Shown here piece by piece: positions 31,427 through 42,700 of a stretch of DNA of 64,000 bases. The position numbers and the translations under genes are program-made. How positions within the stretch are numbered: the first letter of the stretch is position 1; each line of letters starts with the position of its first letter. Where the stretch lies: the NCBI RefSeq assembly GCF_020283565.1, contig NC_060065.1:58522989-58586988 (forward strand), in the 5' to 3' direction. The DNA comes from Trifolium pratense. Its lineage: Eukaryota; Streptophyta; Magnoliopsida; Fabales; Fabaceae. Under the pieces are notes generated by a model. It was not told the DNA's origin, made no database searches, and saw nothing but the letters and a program-made list of their open reading frames with translations.

Positions 31427-34400
31427 CTGGAGTGTGAATGTCTATCGCACCTAGCTTGCTAACATGAGAGTGAAAGGCTCCTTGTCCCAATGGTTTGGTA
31501 AAGACATCTGCAATTTGGTCTCCAGTGCGAACATGACCGGTGCTGATTTCTCCTCTTTGTATCCTTTCCCGTATAGTATGGCAATCCAGTTCTATATGCT
31601 TTGTGCGTTCATGAAATACTGGATTTCCAGCAATGTGAAGAGCTGCTTGGTTGTCACAAAACAACTTGGCTGGTTCAGGATGTGCAACTCTCAAGTCATG
31701 CAAAAGATATCTCAACCAAGTGAGTTCGCAAGTGACTGCTGCCATGGCTCGATATTCGGCTTCAGCAGACGATCTAGACACAGTAGATTGCTTTTTACTC
31801 TTCCATGAAACTAAGGAATTTCCCAAGAATACACAATAACCAGTCACTGACCTCCTTGTGGATTGACAACCACCCCAATCAGCATCACAATAACCTGTGA
31901 GTTTTAATGATCCACAAGAGGGAAAAATAAGTCCTTGGCCAGGAGCACCCTTCAAATAACGAAGGAGGCGAAAAACAGCATCAAGATGAGGCTTTCTTGG
32001 GAGTTGCATGAACTGGCTGAGAGTATTAACTGCAAATGTGATTTCCGGCCGTGTGATTGTGAGGTAGATTAGTTTCCCAATGAGTCTTCGGTAACATGTC
32101 GGGTCATGGAGAGCCTCACCATCCTCTAGATTGAGTTTTAGAGTCTGCTCCATTGGAAATCTTGTGGGCTTGGCACCAAGTAAACAAGCACCAAGTAAAC
32201 CGGCTTCTTCTAACAAGTCTAGAGTATATTTTCTCTAACATATGGTGATGCCTGTTTTGGCTCGAGCAACTTCAATACCTAAGAAGTATTTTAAAGGGCC
32301 AAGGTCTTTGATTTTGAAACATGAATTGAGGAATTGTTTGAGGTTATGAATGGTAGCCTCATCATTTCCTGTAATGATCATGTCATCAACGTAAAGTAAA
32401 ATGGCGGTGTATGATGCACTATCAACTTTGATAAATAAAGAGTAATCAGCTTTTGATTGTTGGAAGCCCATATTAGCAACAGATGAAGAGAATTTTTTAA
32501 ACCAACTTCGAGATGCTTGCTTAAGCCCGTATAGAGACTTATGAAGTCGACACACAAGCTTCTCCCCCTGTCGACAAAAACCGGGTGGGGGCTGCATATA
32601 AACCTCTTCAAGTAAGTCGCCATGAAGGAAAGCATTTTGGACATCCATTTGGTGCAAATGCCAATTCCGAACAGCGGCAACAGTCAAGAGGCAACGAACA
32701 GTGACTAGTTAGCAACTGGAGCAAAGGTCTCCTTGTAATCAATGCCTTCTCGTTGAGTAAAACCCTTTGCAACAAGTCGAGCTTTGTATCTTTCAATAGA
32801 ACCATCCGACTGATATTTAATTTTGTATATCCATTTGCATCCGATGGCACGATGACCGGTTGGTAGAGGCACCATGGTCCATGTGTGATTGGCTTCAAGA
32901 GCATCGATTTCGGATTGCATAGCAGCAACCCATTTGGCATCTGTACAAGCTTGCTCATAGGATGTTGGTTCGACCAAATGAGAGATGTTATGAACAAACT
33001 TCTTATGGGAGGTGGACAATTGAGAATAGGAAACATACCTTTGTAATGGATGTCGTGTAGAGAGCGTGGTTGAGGAGGAGATTGGCCCAGGATCAAGAAG
33101 AGTGGCATGATAAGTGTGGTAGTCTTGTAATAAGGGTGGAGGCTTGGTGATATGGTTGGATCGTCGTAGTGCTGGTGGTGGCGGTGGTGGCGGCGGTGGT
33201 GGTGTTGTAGTGGTGTTGTTTGGAGATGACAATGTTCTATCAATGGTTTCCTGAAGGATGGGTTGGATATTACTATTAAGAATGTGATCTTGTGATGGTG
33301 TATCCATTGCTTGTGAGGTAGGATTAAGTGGTGAAGGTTCTGTGTGATGGGTCAAAGTGGGAAGGTCAGGCTCTGTGGATGGGTTATGAATAGAAGGGTT
33401 AGGTAGCACAATTTGATCATCTTGGATTTCTAGTGGTTCATGGGAAAAGGGAAATGTTGTTTCATGAAAGAGGACATCACGTGAGGTAAAAATTCGACGA
33501 GATTCAAGACAAAGTACCTTGTAACCTTTTTGTCCTTGAGGGTAGCCGATAAAAATACACCGTTTTGCCCGAGCATCAAATTTGTGTTTGGGATTGAGGT
33601 TGGTAGCGTAACACAGACAACCAAATGTACGAATATGTGAATATGAGGGTGGTGCACCATGAAGAAGTTCATATGGCGTTTTGAGCGATAACAATGGTGT
33701 GGGTAATCTGTTAATAAGATAACAAGCTGTTTGTATGTTTTCTCCCCAATATTTTAAGGGCAAGTTTGCTTGGAATCGAAGTGCTCGTGCAACATTTAAA
33801 AGGTGACGGTGTTTTCTTTCAACAACTCCGTTTTCTTGAGGAGTGTAGGGACACGTATGATGAAAAATTATGCCATGTTCATTGAAATATGATTCCATAG
33901 AAAGGAATTCAGCACCATTGTCTGAACGAAAAATTTTAACCCCGCAATTGAATTGAGTTTTAACCCATGAAAAGAAAGATCTTAATAAAGATTGAGTTTC
34001 AGATTTAAATGACATAAGATGAACCCATGTAAATCTAGAAAAATCATCAACAATAGTAAGGAAATATTTAGCTCCGGTGTGAGAATTTATTTTATGAGGT
34101 CCCCAAATATCACAATGGACTAAATCAAAAGGTACATTTGAAGAAATAGAACTACATGGAAAAGGTAAACGGGTTTGTTTGGCTAATGGACAAACTTCAC
34201 AAACATGTTTGTTATCAAAATTTATTTCTGGTGTAGACTTGGACAAGGCTTGATGAGGTGTGGTGGAAGGATGGCCCAATCTTTGATGCCAAAGGCTTGA
34301 GGTATTGTTGACACAATGTGCTAGATGAGGGTTTTGACTTGGTGAGAGGTAGTATAAGCCACTATATTGCTTGCCCAGGCCAATCGTCCTCTTCGTATCC

Positions 34401-35746
34401 ATGTCCTGTATCACACAAAAATCAGGAAAAAAAATTACTATGCATCTCAAAAAATGAGTAAGTTTGCTAACAGAGAGTAAATTGACTTTGAATCTTGGAA
34501 CATGTAACACTCCATCAAGTTTTAAATCTGCAGATAATGTGAGCGATCCAATAGAATTGATTTGTGCTTTACTCCCATCAGGCAAATTTACAAAATCACA
34601 GGACTTAATAAGGTTTGTAGGCTCTGAATTGCAAATGTGATCTGTGGCCCCACTATCTATTATCCAATATAGAGTGGTGGAAGAATTTTGTTTACCTGCA
34701 ACATTTGCAAAGGCATTACCATTCTTTTCATTGAGCATGGCCATTATTTGATTGTATTCTTCATTTGTAAAGGATGGACCCTCCTGTTTGATTGATCGAG
34801 TCTTGAGCATATTTGATGCAATAGAATTGTTAGCTACGACTCTCTTGTTTCTTGGCTGTACACTTTTTCCATGGAATTTGTGACCAGGTGGAAACCCGTT
34901 TAAATAATAGCAATCTTCCACATTGTGTCCATCTAGATCACAATATGTACACTTGAGTAGTTTCTTTGATGTTCCTCCATTGCGAGAGAGATTCTCTCGT
35001 GTGTTGCTGCCCTTCGATGCTCTGCCCGCCTGGTTCACAGCCATTGCTTGAAAACTGTTGCTGGTCCCCTCGCGTCGAGAAACGACATCAAGTTGTCGTT
35101 CATGCTGCATAGCCATAGAAAAAGCTTGTTGAGTATTTGGTAACGGCTTCATCATCAATATGTTGCTTCTCACTGTAGTGTAGGTTTCATTCAATCCCAT
35201 AAGAAATTGCATAAGCTTTTCCTTCTCCATCCTCTCATTGAATTTCTTCATTCCTTCACATGTGCAGGTGAATGATTCTTGGTAGGAGGCCAATTCATCC
35301 CATAAGGCCTTCTTCCTGTTGTAGTAGATTGAGATTGAGTCTGTACCTTGTCGATGTTCAACAATTTCTTGTTGAATCTGGTAAATCCTTGTGTCATTTC
35401 CCTGTGAAAGTCGATCTTTAAGATCCTTCCATGCGGCCGCTGCTGTGTCCATGTAGATTATGCTAGATGCGATCTCCGGACTTACGGAATTCAATATCCA
35501 GGACAACACCATGTCGTTGCAGCGTTGCCAGGCATTTAGAGTTTTGTTCGTGGACGAGGGTTTCGGGATGGATCCATCGATTAACCCAATCTTGTTTTTG
35601 GCACTCAGGCTAATGTGCATGGCTCGACTCCATTGTCCATAGTTGTTTGGCTCAAGGAGTTTGGAGACCAATATGAGGTTTGGGCTGTCTGAGTTGTGCA
35701 ACTTGAGTGGATTTTCATCCCCAATGACATCTTTCTTGTCTGCCAT
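31422..35746 (-). pseudogene. Copia-2 gag-pol, two inactivating lesions
   Basis: Starting at ATG 35746: gag domain ([14 protein letters not shown]), zinc knuckle [14 protein letters not shown], protease [16 protein letters not shown] region ([18 protein letters not shown]), integrase ([32 protein letters not shown]), a proline run of about ten residues near 33190, RT (YVDDMIITGND) and RNase H (CDADWGG, SSAEAEYRAMA, CDNQAALHIA). A one-base deletion near 32707, just after FAPVA, shifts the frame at the start of RT. A TAG at about 32235 replaces a codon where the family has Gln, before RKYTLDLLEEAG. Otherwise the frame is open, so the lesions are recent. Confidence 0.92.
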
Positions 35747-35801
35747 TGGTTACTTGTGGTTGCGGAAGGTGGGTTTGGTATCCCCAGTCACCAAGATCGG
35801 T

Positions 35802-35813
35802 GCTCTGGTACCA
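35802..35813 (-). promoter_or_regulatory. Copia-2 primer-binding site
   Basis: TGGTACCAGAGC on the minus strand directly follows the 5' LTR. It differs at one base from the initiator tRNA-Met type TGGTATCAGAGC. Confidence 0.85.
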
Positions 35814-36037
35814 TATAAAAATGGAGTGAAATATGTTTTCTGTATATACAAAGAATAATGATACAGAGATATATACAAAGTGTAGAGAGCCTAATTTGGA
35901 ATAATTACTAAAATCAAGTCTATGATGTATCTAATCCCTTTGATATAGCAATTACAATTATTACAAATAAGTCAACCCCTGTTACTTAGTGATTTGCTGT
36001 CATGCCTTCGGTGATTGCCGTCATGCATACTTTAATA
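35814..36037 (-). repeat. Copia-2 5' LTR
   Basis: This 224-bp LTR is followed on the plus strand by the TCAAG duplication at 36038-36042. Confidence 0.95.
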
Positions 36038-36468
36038 TCAAGCATAGCCTGTATGACAATTTTCTTCACCTGATACCAAAGAGGCAGCAATCAGGAAAAA
36101 ACGAATGCATAAAACCCCAATGAGAAACTATTGAAATTATGACATGACACATGAACATAGAACTGAAATAGGATGACCATCGAGATTTCAAACATTCAAC
36201 AAGGATTTAATCCGAATTGAAACAGTCAATATTAGATGTAAGAAATTTGTGAGCAATACTAATATGAAATTGTACTTAGTTTCCCTTGAGCTTATCTTAG
36301 TTTATCTCATAGGATTAGTTTCTTACCTTGGAGTATCTGTTAAGATTAATTTCCATATTACTTGGTTATTTTCATGAATTAATTCCATATTCAATGAGGA
36401 TTAAGAGTCGTGTATCCCCTATAAATAGGAAAAGTAGAATCTAATAAATAAAAAGTAGTCTGGCTAAC

Positions 36469-36588
36469 CTTAAATTTGTCCTCAGCTGATTTGTGATTTA
36501 CCGGAAGCTTGCAACATTCCTCTGTCAAACGGAAGCATTCACCAATGTGTTCAGGAGAGACAAAATCAAGTGCAACCTTGATGCATGA
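36469..36588 (-). pseudogene. JMJ copy B, C-terminal JmjC exon
   Basis: This 120-nt exon reads SCIKVALDFVSPEHIGECF and RLTEECCKLPVNHKSAEDKF. The frame is intact and the length equals the copy A exon. Confidence 0.85.
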
Positions 36589-37746
36589 CTGCAAAAGAAT
36601 GATGCATACATTGACATTAACACAAACATTTCATGCATCTTTACAAAAGAAAAACAATCATGACATAAAAAGTGAGCTTGTGATGTCCGAATTAGGAAAT
36701 ATCCTAATTCAACTCTAGCCTTGAAATTTACAAAATACTATAAGCAAAATTGGTCAGAAAGATAATACTAACCAATCTACTTTAATTTAGAGAACGCGAG
36801 TACAAAGGATAAGAGTTAAAACAAAATATAAATCAGATCTCAATTCAGATCTTAATCTAATTCAAGCTGTTATTCAACTTTTAAAGACTTTATAAACTTC
36901 TTTTTTGAAGGAACTTTATAAATTTCTTGGCAAACAAAGAAATCTGTACCATGTGTGTAAATTTTACCTTCAGATTTCTGACTTGGTGAGGCAAACCAGC
37001 AGGAATGAAAACGTCATCTCCTAGCTTTTGAATAAACGTCAACGATGAAATGTCAACACATTGGTACAATTTAAATGATCAAACCAGTTCACTCCCTAAA
37101 CAACAAAGAATATTTATAAAATTACTAACCATACTCCTCCTTAAGTTCACTTCCTTGGGTGAATAATCTACATTAGCAAAGGAAATCTCATTCAAGAAGA
37201 TAAAACAGCAAGCAAACTGCCAATTAAACTTCAAATTTGTCAAGGAACATATTAAACATATTATATAAACCAGTTACTTTTTGGACTGCTTACTATGCCA
37301 ACAATGCATTTCCTTTCTTTCTGATCACTGTACAGAAGAATCTATTGTTATGATAATAATGAAAGGGCCATAAATTAATAAACCAGTCAGACTATATATG
37401 ATGTTTCAATATTGAATACAGGTAATCACATCAACAAAATTTCTTATTCATGATGGTACATTAACATACACTTAATTAGACGTATCATTTACTTTCCATC
37501 TTCAAAAGTAACCATTCACAACTATTATTTATTACAAGCTGGATCCTTCGCCCGATCCTGTAGCATGCATATTTGATTAAAAAATAAATAAAACTATAAT
37601 AATCTTAACTCCGAAGAAAGTACTAGCTCCAAAAGTTAAAAACACACAAGGATATTTATAGATTATTATGAGCAGCAAAGAAACTAAATGGTCAAAAGGG
37701 GCACCCGGAGAGCTAGGTAATGGAAAATCATCTAAAGTAATTTTAC

Positions 37747-38106
37747 CTGCTTTAAGGGACTACAATGGAAATGTCTGAACTCTCTGAAATGCTTCTTAAT
37801 ATATTCCTGTAATTTGGGTACATCCTCTCTGCGAAAAATATCCTAGAGAGCACCGTCCAAGGAATCCCCTCCAGCAAATGAACTGTTTTCTTGTTTCATT
37901 GTTACTTTCTCAACCTCTTTGAGTTCTGGCCTACAAGACAGGTCATCATCATTAGTGCCGGAGTGTTGATGAAATATCTCAACTACCTTCCCATCAACAT
38001 GTAGCTCCCTCTTATCTTGCTCAAGGTGCCTACGTGTCAATTTCTTAATAGCAGCAATTTGCTCAGGTTTCAGTTCCACTTGAGCGATATGAGTCAACAC
38101 ATTTAC
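37747..38106 (-). pseudogene. JMJ copy B, middle JmjC exon with nonsense Trp
   Basis: It opens NVLTHIAQVELKPEQIAAIK and reaches GGDSLDGAL, then TAG where A and C have Trp. [11 protein letters not shown] continues in frame after it. One G-to-A change explains the stop. Confidence 0.87.
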
Positions 38107-38743
38107 CTTATAGCCAAAAAAACAGCATTTTATTTTCCTCATAATAGAGTATTCACTTGGAGAAACAAAGCAATAATTATAAAGCATCAATAACAAATTG
38201 ATCAGGAAACGCGTCATTCATTATTCAAGTCCTAAATATACATTGTAGTTTATGCCACTAGTCATAAAAAGGATTCTTTTTCAAATCATTGATTACCAAA
38301 ACACCAAATAACAAATCAAACATAATCAACTGAGGAAATTTTCTATAACAGTGATATGAACAAAACATTATGACATGTACTTGAAACTAAACAACAATCA
38401 GCTCATAAGAAAATGAACAGATAAATGCAATGGCTTACAAAGACAAAAATGCACATGTCCTATATAATATGCACTTTCCGATATGATACTTGATTATAAA
38501 TAACAATAAAAACTTTCGAAAAAAGAAAGAAAAAAATACTCAAATAATTAAGTTCTGGAAACAACAGGCCAGGAAAGACAAATAGGTTTTGAAGCATACT
38601 GCATCAGACGCATCACAATGGAGCTTAGTCACGGAATCACCATGTCCAAACTCCTGAGCAAATCCATAAGCAATATATGTTCTTGGCCCCATGTCTGGCA
38701 TTACACAATAATCGTGCTTGGAATTGGTTATTTGACGGAATGC

Positions 38744-38748
38744 ACGCC
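38744..38748. repeat. Copia-3 target-site duplication (ACGCC), left
   Basis: ACGCC is repeated at 45294-45298. In copy A the uninterrupted exon reads GCACGCCACATGAC near 9399, proving the empty site. Confidence 0.96.
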
Positions 38749-38971
38749 TGTTGGAACATGATGAAGGAATAAGAGGAAACTTGGTATTGAAGTAAACACA
38801 TTTGTTAGAACCATGTGAAGTGTGAATTGAAAAAAGACTCTTTTGAGTCCCACATTGGAAAAATCACACCACTTGGTAGTGTTTATATATCACAAGTTGG
38901 CAACCAAGGGTGTGCCCTTGGGGTACCCACTTTTGTAAGAAAGGGAGACCACACACAATGTCGAATATCAC

Positions 38972-39047
38972 ACGCGCGCGCGCGCGCCGCCGCCGCCGTC
39001 CGTCCGACCGGCCGGCTCGGCTCGGTTCGGGCCGGGCTTGGGCTTGG
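38972..39047 (+). repeat. GC-rich simple repeats in the Copia-3 LTR
   Basis: CACGCGCGCG, GCCGCCGCC, CGTCCGTCC and GCTCGGCTCG runs follow one another in an otherwise AT-rich LTR. In the 3' LTR, GCTCG, GTTCG and GGCCG units are each present once more, giving the 15-bp length difference. Confidence 0.9.
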
Positions 39048-39285
39048 GTGATATATTAATTTTTTAATACTAAGAAAAAAGAGATTTTTGAATTTAAATT
39101 TCTTTTATGTGTGTCCCTTATTTCGCACATGTTAAATGTGCTTCGACCAAGTCTTGAACGGATTTCTATCTGTTAAACGGTCAACAATGATGTGTCCCGC
39201 GTGTCCCTATTTTTGTGCCACGATTGGAACTTTGACTGAGCTAATTCAGCTCCTGAAAATCCTCTGATTCCAGCTCCCTGCTTGC

Positions 39286-39294
39286 CTATAAATA
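39286..39294 (+). promoter_or_regulatory. Copia-3 LTR TATA box
   Basis: CTATAAATA is followed about 30 bp later by a CT-rich start region (CTCTCTTCAG). It is the best pol II promoter in the LTR. A weaker TATA-like GATATACTA lies at 39563-39571. Confidence 0.7.
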
Positions 39295-39488
39295 CCACTT
39301 ACTCTCTTCAGTTTTCAATCACTTTTCTTTTTCTCTGAATTCTGAGAAACTGCTTTCTTTCCTCTCTATTTTTTCTTCTTCGTTAAATTCTTGTTGTTTC
39401 AAAATTTGAACGGTTGTAAACCGTAGAATTGATATTCGTATATCAATAGAGTGGTTCGATATTTCGTACCATATTTGGTGTTATTCTG

Positions 39489-39518
39489 ACCGATACTACA
39501 GTGCAGTAGTTTATCGGT
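39489..39518 (+). promoter_or_regulatory. Hairpin in the Copia-3 R/U5 region
   Basis: ACCGATACTAC pairs with GTAG-TT-TATCGGT around the six-base loop AGTGCA. The loop-side word ATACTACAGTGCA recurs at 39567-39579. The 3' LTR has the same structure. Confidence 0.7.
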
Positions 39519-39596
39519 ATTTTCTTCGAAAACGGCTGTTTTATCCTGGGGACTTCGCGGTCGATATACTACAGTGCACTTCTTCGAGTAGTTCCG

Positions 39597-39610
39597 CGAA
39601 ACGTCTTAAA
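39597..39610 (+). promoter_or_regulatory. Anti-PBS in the Copia-3 LTR
   Basis: CGAAACGTCTTAAA is the exact reverse complement of the 14 nt at 39715-39728. The same 14 nt recur in the 3' LTR at 45177-45190. Confidence 0.8.
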
Positions 39611-39714
39611 GAAAGCGACCTAGTACGCGACTCAGCCAATAATTTAATTCGTTGCCAATTTTGAAAATTCGCTTTTCTGTTTTTTATAAAGTCAGTAAAC
39701 CGTTTTATAACAAT

Positions 39715-39728
39715 TTTAAGACGTTTCG
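39715..39728 (+). promoter_or_regulatory. Copia-3 primer-binding position, complementary to its own LTR
   Basis: TTTAAGACGTTTCG begins 3 nt after the last LTR base. Pairing can extend by one G-U pair to 39714, leaving a one-base gap to the LTR, the normal position of a primer site. No match to a tRNA 3' end (TGG..) is seen. The gag ATG follows at 39737. Confidence 0.75.
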
Positions 39729-39736
39729 AAAATATC

Positions 39737-42700
39737 ATGGCAAACGAAGAGATTATTGGTAATTCATCTGTCGGTGCTACCGAAAGGCCGTTTAAGTTTG
39801 AGGGTAACCATTTCAAACGTTGGCAACAAAAAATGTTTTTCTTTCTAACTCTTAAAAAGTGTGCCTACGTTTTGAAACAGCCCATTCCTGTGGTTCCTAC
39901 TGAAGCTTCGGCTTCTGCTTCTGGAACTAATGAACAGACCGTTAACACCAACGGTGATGCTGTCTCTGCCGAGAAAGACAAAGGCAAGGCCACGGCAGAA
40001 CAGCTTAAAGAAAAATCGCTGCAACTAGAAATAGATAGGCAGCTCTGGATTGATAATGATTATGTTTGCAAAAACTATATCATTAATGGATTGGAGGATG
40101 ATCTGTATGATTATTACAGAACCTATGATACAGCCAGTGATGTGTGGGAGGCTCTGAGTAAGAAGTATGATACTGAGGAAGCTGGAGTGAAGAAGTATGC
40201 TGTGAGTAGGTATTTGAAATACCAGATGGTTGATGAGAGGTCGGTGGAAGTGCAGTCACATGAACTGCAAAAGATTGCTCATGAGATAATAACTGAAGGT
40301 ATGCCTTTACATGAGCAATTTCAAATTTCTGTCATTATTGATAAGCTGCCCCCCAGTTGGAAAGACTTTAAGAATCAGCTCCGTCATAAGACAAAGGAAT
40401 TTTCCATTGAGGGTCTGATTACCCGTCTTCGTATAGAAGAAGAATCCCGGAAACAGGATATGAAAGAGGAAGAAAAGATATTGGTTGTTTCTAACACCAA
40501 TAAAAAGAAATTCGGTGCAGCTCTGAAGCCTACGGGCAAACCGTTGAAAAATCAGAATCAGAGCCGCGTACAAAACCGAGTTAAGAATGGTAACCCGGTT
40601 AGGGGCCATATTGCTAAACCACATCAGCAACAACCACCTCCTAGAAATGACGCTGTTGAGCCATTTTACTGCTTCAATTGCTGGAAAACAGGTCATATAT
40701 CAAAGAAGTGCAGAAATCCAAAGAGGCCTAAACCGGCTAATCTTGCACATATTAATGTGAATGTGGCTGATGAGCCATATGCTGCTATGATCACCGAAAT
40801 TAATATGGTCGGTGGTACTGATGGATGGTGGATTGATACTGGCGCTACCCGCCATGTCTGTTATGATCGTGCTATGTTTAAAACATACACGAATGCTGAA
40901 AATAAGAAGGTGCAGATGGGTAATGCTCACACTTCTGATGTTGCTGGTGTTGGAGATGTGGTTCTGAAGTTCACATCTGGAAAGACTCTTATCTTGAAGG
41001 AAGTCCTTCATGTTCCTGAGATGAAGAAGAATCTTGTTTCTGGTTTCCTCTTGAATAAGGCTGGGTTTAATCAAACTATAGGGGCTGATATGTACACCAT
41101 CACTAAGAATGGTATTTTTATTGGGAAAGGGTACGCCTCTGATGGCATGTTTAAACTCAATGTTGATTTTAATGTTATGAATAAAATTTCTCCTTCTGTT
41201 TACTCTTTGTGTGATTTTAATATTTGGCATTCTAGACTTTGTCATGTTAATAAACGCTCAATCTTGAATATTAGTAACTTAGGATTAATTCCTAAACTTA
41301 GTTTTAATGAAATAGAAAAATGTGAATTTTGTAGTCAAGCAAAAATAACAAAGAGCAAACATAAATCAGTAATACGAGAATCTGAACCAATGGACCTTAT
41401 ACATTCTGATATATGTGAACTAGATGGAACCATGACTAGGAATAACAAACGTTATTTTATCACTTTTATTGATGATTGTTCAGATTATACTTTTGTTTAT
41501 TTAATGAAAAATAAAAGTGATGCTTTTGATATGTTCAAAATTTTTGTGAAAGAAATAGAAAATCAATTTAATACGAAAATCAAGAGACTTCGTAGTGATA
41601 GGGGAACCGAATATAATTCTAGTTTATTTAATGATTTTTATAAACAACACGGAATTATACATGAAACGACTGCACCATATTCCCCTGAAATGAATGGTAA
41701 AGCAGAAAGAAAGAATAGAACTCTTACTGAATTAGTAGTTGCTATTATGTTAAATTCTGGTGCCGCTAAACATTGGTGGGGGGAAATAATATTGACTGTC
41801 TGCTTTGTTTTGAATAGAATTCCCAAATCTAAAAGAAGCGAATCTGCTTATGAAATATTAAAGAAAAGACAACCAAACTTGTCTTATTTAAGAACTTGGG
41901 GATGTCTAGCCTATGTCCGTAAACCGGACCCGAAGCGAGTTAAACTCGCTAGTAGAGCCTATGAATGTGTATTCATTGGTTACGCAGCAAACAGTAAAGC
42001 ATATAGGTTCTTCGACCTAAATGAAAAAGTGATCATAGAATCTAATGATGCAGATTTCTATGAAAATAAATTTCCCTTTAAATCAAGAAATAGTGGGGGC
42101 ACTGAACAGGATAATATTCCTGAGTCGAGTCACTTACCAGTGATACCAAATGATGATAGCAATGACGAAGTAGAAAATGAACTTCGTAGAAGCAAACGTG
42201 TAAGAGTTGCTAAAGACTATGGTCCAGACTATGCGACCTTTACATTGAATGAAGATCCAGCAAATCTTCAAGAAGCCTTGTCATCGATGGATGCAGATCT
42301 TTGGCAAGAAGCTATTAATGATGAGATGGATTCTCTAGAATCTAACAAAACATGGCACTTAGTAGACTTACCTCCCGGTTGCAAACCAATTGGTTGCAAA
42401 TGGATTTTGAAAAAGAAACTAAAACCCGACGGCACGGTTGAAAAATACAAGGCTCGCCTTGTAGCCAAAGGTTTTAGACAAAGAGAAAATATAGATTTCT
42501 TCGACACATTTTCACCGGTCACTAGAATAACGTCCATTCGAGTACTTATTTCAATAGCAGCTATTTATAACTTAATTGTACACCAAATGGACGTTAAAAC
42601 TGCTTTTTTAAATGGTGACTTAGAAGAAGAAATCTATATGGAACAACCCGAAGGGTTTGTTATACATGGACAAGAAACTAAGGTCTGCAAGTTAGATAAA

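Larger units (their letters stand above)
31191..36037 (-). mobile_element. Copia-2: Ty1/copia element with TA..TA termini
   Basis: This 4847-bp element lies on the minus strand. The 224-bp LTRs at 31191-31414 and 35814-36037 differ by one base (A/G near 31387 and 36010). In element orientation the LTR starts TATTAAAG and ends TTTTATA, a non-TG..CA form. The exact ends are fixed by the TCAAG duplication, the primer site TGGTACCAGAGC beside the 5' LTR (35802-35813) and the purine tract TTGAGGGGGAG beside the 3' LTR. The gag-pol frame carries one frameshift and one stop. It splits a late exon of JMJ copy B. Confidence 0.95.
38749..39712 (+). repeat. Copia-3 5' LTR
   Basis: This 964-bp LTR carries a GC-rich stretch (alternating CG, then CCG, CGTC and GCTCG repeats, 38972-39047), a strong TATA box at 39286-39294, a hairpin at 39489-39518 and the anti-PBS at 39597-39610. 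Confidence 0.95.

Noticed and set aside
32608..33243. Frame of 211 codons overlapping the Copia-2 RT region
   Set aside because: Different frame of the same strand over the proline-repeat and linker region. The gag-pol frame explains the sequence.
38815..39051. Open frame [16 protein letters not shown] in the Copia-3 LTR, repeated at 44381-44632
   Set aside because: It lies wholly within the LTR, runs through the GC simple repeat and changes length with it. It is not a gene.
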